Assembly (NCBI RefSeq): GCF_000234665.1
Contig: NC_018320.1
Location: forward strand, 248,001-312,000
Origin: Leishmania mexicana MHOM/GT/2001/U1103
Taxonomy: Eukaryota > Euglenozoa > Kinetoplastea > Trypanosomatida > Trypanosomatidae
DNA length: 64,000 nucleotides
Direction of reading: 5' to 3'
Below are positions 60,039 to 64,000 of this stretch, piece after piece; positions within the stretch are counted from its first letter, which is position 1; each line of letters opens with the position of its first letter. A program made the translations under genes and the position numbers. The notes under the pieces are model-generated. The model did not search any database, was not told the origin of the DNA, and saw nothing but the letters and a program-made list of their open reading frames with translations.

Positions 60039-61457
60039 TCACGCCTCCTCCTCCTCCACTCGGCCATCGCGCCCGGACGTGAACAAAGACGAGAAGGACG
60101 CCTCTTTTCGCGTGTTGCGAGCGGCCCCTGGTGATGTGCAGCTGTGTCCCTTGTCTGTTGTGGCAGGTCCTGCAGCTGCAGCAACGACACGCATTGCAGC
60201 AAGCAGCTCTGCGTGCACAGGATTCGAAGCGCCGATCAACGAGAAGGATTCCGCTCTGACTCGAAGTGCCTCGCCTGTAATGGCGAGAAGTCGTTGCTCC
60301 ATTTCTGTCGCATCGTCGGCGTCTGCACTGGCATCGCCGCCGCTGCGCGTCTGGGCGCCTCCAGCGACTTTGCCTGACTGATAAAGCAGCGGCGTGCTGC
60401 CCACGCTGCCTCTACGAGAAAAGCCATCACATGCCAAAGGGAACCGCTCACGCGTGCACATGTCCTGCGCCCGTGCCCCCAGGGCGGACACCACCTTGGC
60501 GAGCTCGGCAGAGCAGCAGTGGCAAATCCTTGTCGACAGCGCGAACGGAAAGGTGAGGGAGAGCGAGAGGGGCCAGAAATGTCGCTGCAGCAGCTCCCAC
60601 AGTGGCGCATCGCGCGCGCTCTGCACTATCCGTACGGGTAGCTCGTAGTATCGGTGCGCATGCATCCCAAACTCCTTCAAGCGGTTGGACGGCGGCAGGC
60701 CGTACTCGTCAGACATAGTAGAGGCGGTGGCGTTGGCGGAAGACGCGGCAGGGTTGGCTTCATCAACAGCGCTGTGAGAAGCACTCCGAGAACGCTGGTC
60801 TTGAAAGTCCCCCTCAGGATACGTGCGGAACGCCTTCATGGAGAACTGGCCAGTCTGTAGCGTTTTAACTGGATCAATCACCAGCGCCACCCAGGGATCC
60901 TGCATCTGCTGACTGCCCTCCTGCGTCGTCACATCGATCCCGGAGAGAAAGCAGGAGTAGCCGGGGTGGGAGTGGTACCACCCAAGACACCCTGGTTCTG
61001 CCTTGCCGAGGCGGCGGTGGTATTCAAGGTAGTTGGCCATGTAAATCTGTGAAGCTTCCGTCATGCTGCACTCCACCTCCGACGCAGCGACAGGCAAGCT
61101 GAAGCTGTCGGTCAAGATGAGCTCGCGGTGGCTAAAATGCCCAATCAAGAGCCCCATCACCTCGAACCAGTTGAAGCGGCCCTGCGACACGTCAGGGCAG
61201 CCACGCGTGCCGTGAAGAAACATCTTCACTGTGGCCACCAGCGACACTGAGACAGACTCGAAGAAGAGCGAGTCGAAGCGCCATGGCTTCTGTCGTCGTG
61301 CAGTTTCCATGTGAGCAAAGTCGGGTGTCCAATACGCATCCGACACGATAGGAACGCTGCTGCACAGTTTGTGCTGTGGTCCGGAGACAGGCGTGCTCAG
61401 GTTCCACTGGCTCTGAGCAGGCAACCGCTGCGCCGGGCTAGCCACGCTTGCCGACAT
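60039..61457 (-). CDS. CSN5: COP9 signalosome subunit 5 (CSN5/JAB1-like) JAMM metalloprotease (472 aa)
   Basis: Zinc isopeptidase that removes NEDD8 from cullins in the COP9 signalosome. The MPN+/JAMM motif is complete: Glu99 in FEVMGLLIGH, then H162-S-H164-P-x7-S172-x2-D175 in WYHSHPGYSCFLSGID. The sequence around it (GIDVTTQEGSQQMQDPWVALVIDP, FRTYPEGDF) and a helical C-terminus favour CSN5 over the proteasome subunit Rpn11. The C-terminal part (about 260-472) is diverged and carries Ser/Ala-rich inserts. The start at 61457 is the first ATG after a candidate splice acceptor at 61498-61499. Conserved sequence begins at about residue 30 (SDAYWTPDFAHMETARRQ). It should be catalytically competent. 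Confidence 0.92.
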   Translation of the reverse strand: MSASVASPAQRLPAQSQWNLSTPVSGPQHKLCSSVPIVSDAYWTPDFAHMETARRQKPWRFDSLFFESVSVSLVATVKMFLHGTRGCPDVSQGRFNWFEVMGLLIGHFSHRELILTDSFSLPVAASEVECSMTEASQIYMANYLEYHRRLGKAEPGCLGWYHSHPGYSCFLSGIDVTTQEGSQQMQDPWVALVIDPVKTLQTGQFSMKAFRTYPEGDFQDQRSRSASHSAVDEANPAASSANATASTMSDEYGLPPSNRLKEFGMHAHRYYELPVRIVQSARDAPLWELLQRHFWPLSLSLTFPFALSTRICHCCSAELAKVVSALGARAQDMCTRERFPLACDGFSRRGSVGSTPLLYQSGKVAGGAQTRSGGDASADADDATEMEQRLLAITGEALRVRAESFSLIGASNPVHAELLAAMRVVAAAAGPATTDKGHSCTSPGAARNTRKEASFSSLFTSGRDGRVEEEEA

Positions 61458-61497
61458 GAGTGTGTAGGCGCTCGCGGAGAGCGGCAATGCCACTCGC

Positions 61498-61499
61498 CT
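61498..61499 (-). promoter_or_regulatory. Putative SL trans-splice acceptor AG for CSN5
   Basis: The minus strand has a C/T-rich tract (plus-strand purines about 61514-61540) followed by CACAG. The first ATG after it is at 61457. Confidence 0.5.
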
Positions 61500-62171
61500 G
61501 TGGTCGAGTGCGTGGAAAGAGGGAAGGGGTGGAGTAGGAATGGACAAGACAAAACATAAAGCACACGAGACAGAGTACAGCGTGTGCCTCTCGTGTGTGC
61601 CCCCCCCCGTGCGTGTGAGACCACCTCTAGAAGGCCGCAGCGAGAGATGAGGGGAGGAAGGTGAAAAGCGGCAAAGCATGGCAAGCGAACCCGCCTAATG
61701 CAGCGGGCTTGGCGCCGTCACCTACGCGCGCACGGCTGAAGTGCCGAGCAACAGCAGTGGGGTCCGCCTTTTTACCGCACGCGCCCACATACACAAGCAT
61801 CTGAGGAGAGCGGCTACGGGGAGAAAGGTGGGACGGTAAGGGAGCCAGAGGACGGGTGGAGCAGTGGCGGAGGCCGGCATCGGAGCGCGTGCCCTCGTGA
61901 ACTGTCCGCCAGAGCCCTCGGCCAAAGCAAAAGAAAAGCGCGTTAGGCCCCTCCCCTGTCCTCTTTGCGCTGCCCCGCAACGAACTCGCCAGACACGCCC
62001 GCCCGCTTCCTTCGCAGTGCAGCTCGAGAGAGGCGCCTCCGCTGCTGAGAGTAGAGATAGATCGGAACTTCCACCCGACTCTCTTTCCTGCGCTCTTGAC
62101 TTGCCACGCGGGCAAGACGATGCAGTGGGCACGTTTTCCGGCGCCCCTTGCGTGCGCGACCCATGGCTGTG

Positions 62172-62215
<44 letters not shown>

Positions 62216-62450
62216 CATCATCATTATGCGTTGGATGTGCCGTGTCGAGTTAAGCGCTCACAAAAAAAAATATGCAAAATACGAACTTCCTCATGCGTGT
62301 CCTGATGCAGTAGTGTCCGCGCACCGCCCCCCTCACAGACACACGTGTCAGCACACACGTTTCACATGTGTTGGGTCCCTCTGTGGCGGGTGCGAAGAGG
62401 CCCGCAGCCCCAGACACAGGCAGCTGAGCTGCCCTGCAAAGGCGCGCTCC
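61500..62450. other. Intergenic spacer
   Basis: Contains the (GT)n repeat at 62174-62214 and an A9 run at 62262-62270. The 162-codon minus ORF at 61627-62115 has no recognisable domain. A 14-base match to the SIDER2-like element (GTGCGAAGAGGCCC) at 62390-62403 does not extend. Confidence 0.6.
62174..62214 (+). repeat. (GT)20 microsatellite
   Basis: Twenty GT units on the plus strand, CA in the transcript. It lies in the presumed 3' UTR of the gene ending at 62451. Confidence 0.9.
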
Positions 62451-63128
62451 TTACTGCTGCGCCAGCATCAGCACTTGCTCCTTGGTCAGGCATGTCTGCT
62501 GGACACCGTGCAGCCGCACCCCGAATCGGCGTGGACCTTGGTAGCGCTTCACAGACCCGCTGCTACCCGAGGACCCGGCCGTGGTGGCCATGTCCTCAGC
62601 AACGACCGACAAGGACTGGATGCCCCCGCTCGAGTGAAAGAACAGTGGCGAGCGAAACTGAACCGTGCTCTCCACTCGCGTCACGGTACAGGGAAGCGAC
62701 GACGGCAACCCTCTCGCCTTGCCTTGGTGCGTCCAAGACGCAGCGTTGGATGTATCGCCATTGGGGGAGGGGCCACTGCTAAAGTTGCAACTTGCCAGTG
62801 TCACCGTCTTCAAAAAGTGCTCGGTCGAAGAGCCCTGCGGTGGCGGCTGCACGCGTGCAAGCAGGGTGACGCGAATAACGCTGTGCTTGTGATGCGGGTT
62901 GGACGTCGTGGCGGCCGCGGTGGCCGCGCCCTTGTCATCCATGTCCTCCTCCTCCACGAAGGCGACGTCGCTCACCATGGCATGAAAGTCATTCTTCGCG
63001 AACGCATTCGTGGTGGGCGCAGAAGCCGCGGAAGAGCTCGTCGACAGGGCAGCCGACGGCGCCTGGGCAACCTTGAGCTCCTCCCCAGGACGCAGCTCCA
63101 TAAAAAACGGCGTATTAATCACAGGCAT
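62451..63128 (-). CDS. Small protein, possible nucleoplasmin-like domain (225 aa)
   Basis: The start MPVINTPFFMELRPGEELKV (63128) opens a beta-rich pattern. An N-terminal F-x-M-E-L-x-P-G-E strand is followed by VSDVAFVEEEDMDD, VIRVTLLARV, FLKTVTLASCNF and a later strand, TVQFRSPLFFHSSGG. This order recalls the nucleoplasmin-like domain found in histone chaperones, plant HD2 and nuclear FKBPs. T. brucei has a chromatin protein, NLP, with such a fold. The match is by eye, and the long linkers (Ser/Ala/Thr) weaken it. The last 30 residues (KRYQGPRRFGVRLHGV, then TKEQVLMLAQQ) are basic and have no recognised motif. No acidic tail is visible beyond the short EEEDMDD. The assignment is tentative. 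That it is a real gene is more certain than what it does. Confidence 0.6.
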   Translation of the reverse strand: MPVINTPFFMELRPGEELKVAQAPSAALSTSSSAASAPTTNAFAKNDFHAMVSDVAFVEEEDMDDKGAATAAATTSNPHHKHSVIRVTLLARVQPPPQGSSTEHFLKTVTLASCNFSSGPSPNGDTSNAASWTHQGKARGLPSSLPCTVTRVESTVQFRSPLFFHSSGGIQSLSVVAEDMATTAGSSGSSGSVKRYQGPRRFGVRLHGVQQTCLTKEQVLMLAQQ

Positions 63129-64000
63129 TGTCCGAGGTATTGGGCAGCTGTCTACGTAGGTGAGGCGGTGAGGTGAAGTGCGCGGCGACGGCTGCGCTTT
63201 CGTGTGCTTCACGTCAAAATACCCCGAGCAATATGTGCACCACCCACGCCCACACACATACACGCACGCAGGAGGCCCGCACAAAGCGGAGGAAAAAAAA
63301 AGAGAAGGAATGCAAAAGGGAAAGAGTTGGATGCGCAATACTCTGTGGGGAGGGAAAGGCAGGGCACAACCTGGAGCGACGTAGTCGAGCACTTTGCTGT
63401 GCAACGGCATCTTTCGCGCCGCTTTGTACCCATGCCATGCCTTCAACCCCGCCACGGGGTCGTGTCAGGCACTGCAACAACGACGACACTCTGCGCAGAC
63501 GCACCAGTGTCGTCGCCGCTCGCCCGCCTTCGCACCCACCCACCCCCTCTTCATCCGCGCCTCACGCGTAAGAGGGAGAGCGACCAGCATGAAGAGCTCA
63601 AACGCGGGGCGAAACGAGAAAATTGCAGTGCTGCCGGTTTCGCAGTGCAAACCTTCCCAGCGCCTCACATGGAAGCCCCTGCAACCCCACAAGGCGCTCG
63701 CTACAGCGTGTGTGTGTGTGTGTGTGTGAGGGTGTGTGTGTGTGGGTGGGTGGGGGTGTATCCAGCGTCTCACTCGTACGCGCAAGTCCGAGGCTGGGAA
63801 GCAACACCAAAACGAAGGGGGAGGGGGTGGAGAGCGGAGAAGGACACTGGACAACACGAGAAAAACGGAAGGAGTGCGCAAACAGCGCACGACAGGGGCG
63901 GTACGAAAGAACCAACGAAGACAACGACCAACGAAGAAAAAGGGGGATGGGAAAGCTATGCAAGGCAGACACACCGTGACAGCGGAGACAACACTGCCCT
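63129..64000. other. Upstream spacer at the window edge with GT repeats
   Basis: A minus-strand C/T-rich run with an AG near 63152-63153 could be the splice acceptor of the gene starting at 63128. GT-rich repeats run from 63709 to 63756. The next upstream gene is outside the window. Confidence 0.6.

Noticed and set aside
61627..62115. 162-codon minus ORF between CSN5 and the next gene
   Set aside because: No recognisable domain and a composition typical of spacer ORFs. It overlaps another ORF of similar length at 61722-62132.
62390..62403. 14-base match to the SIDER2-like element near the stop at 62451
   Set aside because: The match does not extend. The rest of the element would have to lie inside the coding region, where no similarity is seen.
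1..64000. CRISPR arrays, bacterial operon signals, rho-independent terminators
   Set aside because: The gene organisation is that of a eukaryotic trypanosomatid. The only regular short repeats are micro- and minisatellites, without spacer structure.

Overview
The window reads as nuclear DNA of a Leishmania-type trypanosomatid. It is GC-rich. All 14 recognisable protein genes, plus one weak candidate, lie on the minus strand as intronless ORFs with 0.7-3.2 kb spacers. The spacers are full of GT/AC runs and purine/pyrimidine tracts. Several genes have a polypyrimidine tract and an AG just upstream of the first ATG, as expected for spliced-leader trans-splicing. This is one stretch of a polycistronic unit transcribed from high to low coordinates. 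No strand switch, tRNA or rRNA gene was seen. Having transaldolase and a GH18 chitinase together fits my recollection of Leishmania chromosome 16, but I could not check this.

In transcription order (right to left) the genes are: a short protein with a possible nucleoplasmin-like domain (62.5-63.1 kb); a CSN5/JAMM metalloprotease (60.0-61.5); a SET-domain protein of the Rubisco-LSMT/SETD3-6 type (56.7-59.1); an IscA/Isa iron-sulfur assembly protein (54.3-55.2); an EF-hand protein with an N-terminus like that of BILBO1 (51.0-52.9); a membrane-anchored spermidine-synthase-fold protein (48.4-50.2); an auxin-efflux-carrier/PIN-like transporter (44.8-47.0); a secreted GH18 chitinase (42.3-43.7); a 5658-residue VPS13 lipid-transfer protein (23.5-40.5); a possible small membrane protein (21.1-21.5); a protein with an SH3BGR/glutaredoxin-like domain (18.5-20.3); transaldolase (14.9-15.9); a HAD-superfamily hydrolase (10.2-12.0); a degenerate TDP2-like EEP-fold protein (7.2-9.5); and a USP48-like deubiquitinase (0.03-5.7). 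They do not form one pathway, which is normal for such arrays.

The most notable structure is a pair of SIDER2-like retroposons, 620 and 621 bp, in direct orientation and identical except for one C in a homopolymer. One lies downstream of transaldolase and the other downstream of the SET gene, so they bracket about 41 kb. Other points of interest are two dysferlin-type domains and a zinc-ribbon-like motif in VPS13, an Asp-to-Asn change in the chitinase catalytic motif, lost catalytic residues in the TDP2-like protein, and a coding-looking stretch after the stop of the SH3BGR-like gene.
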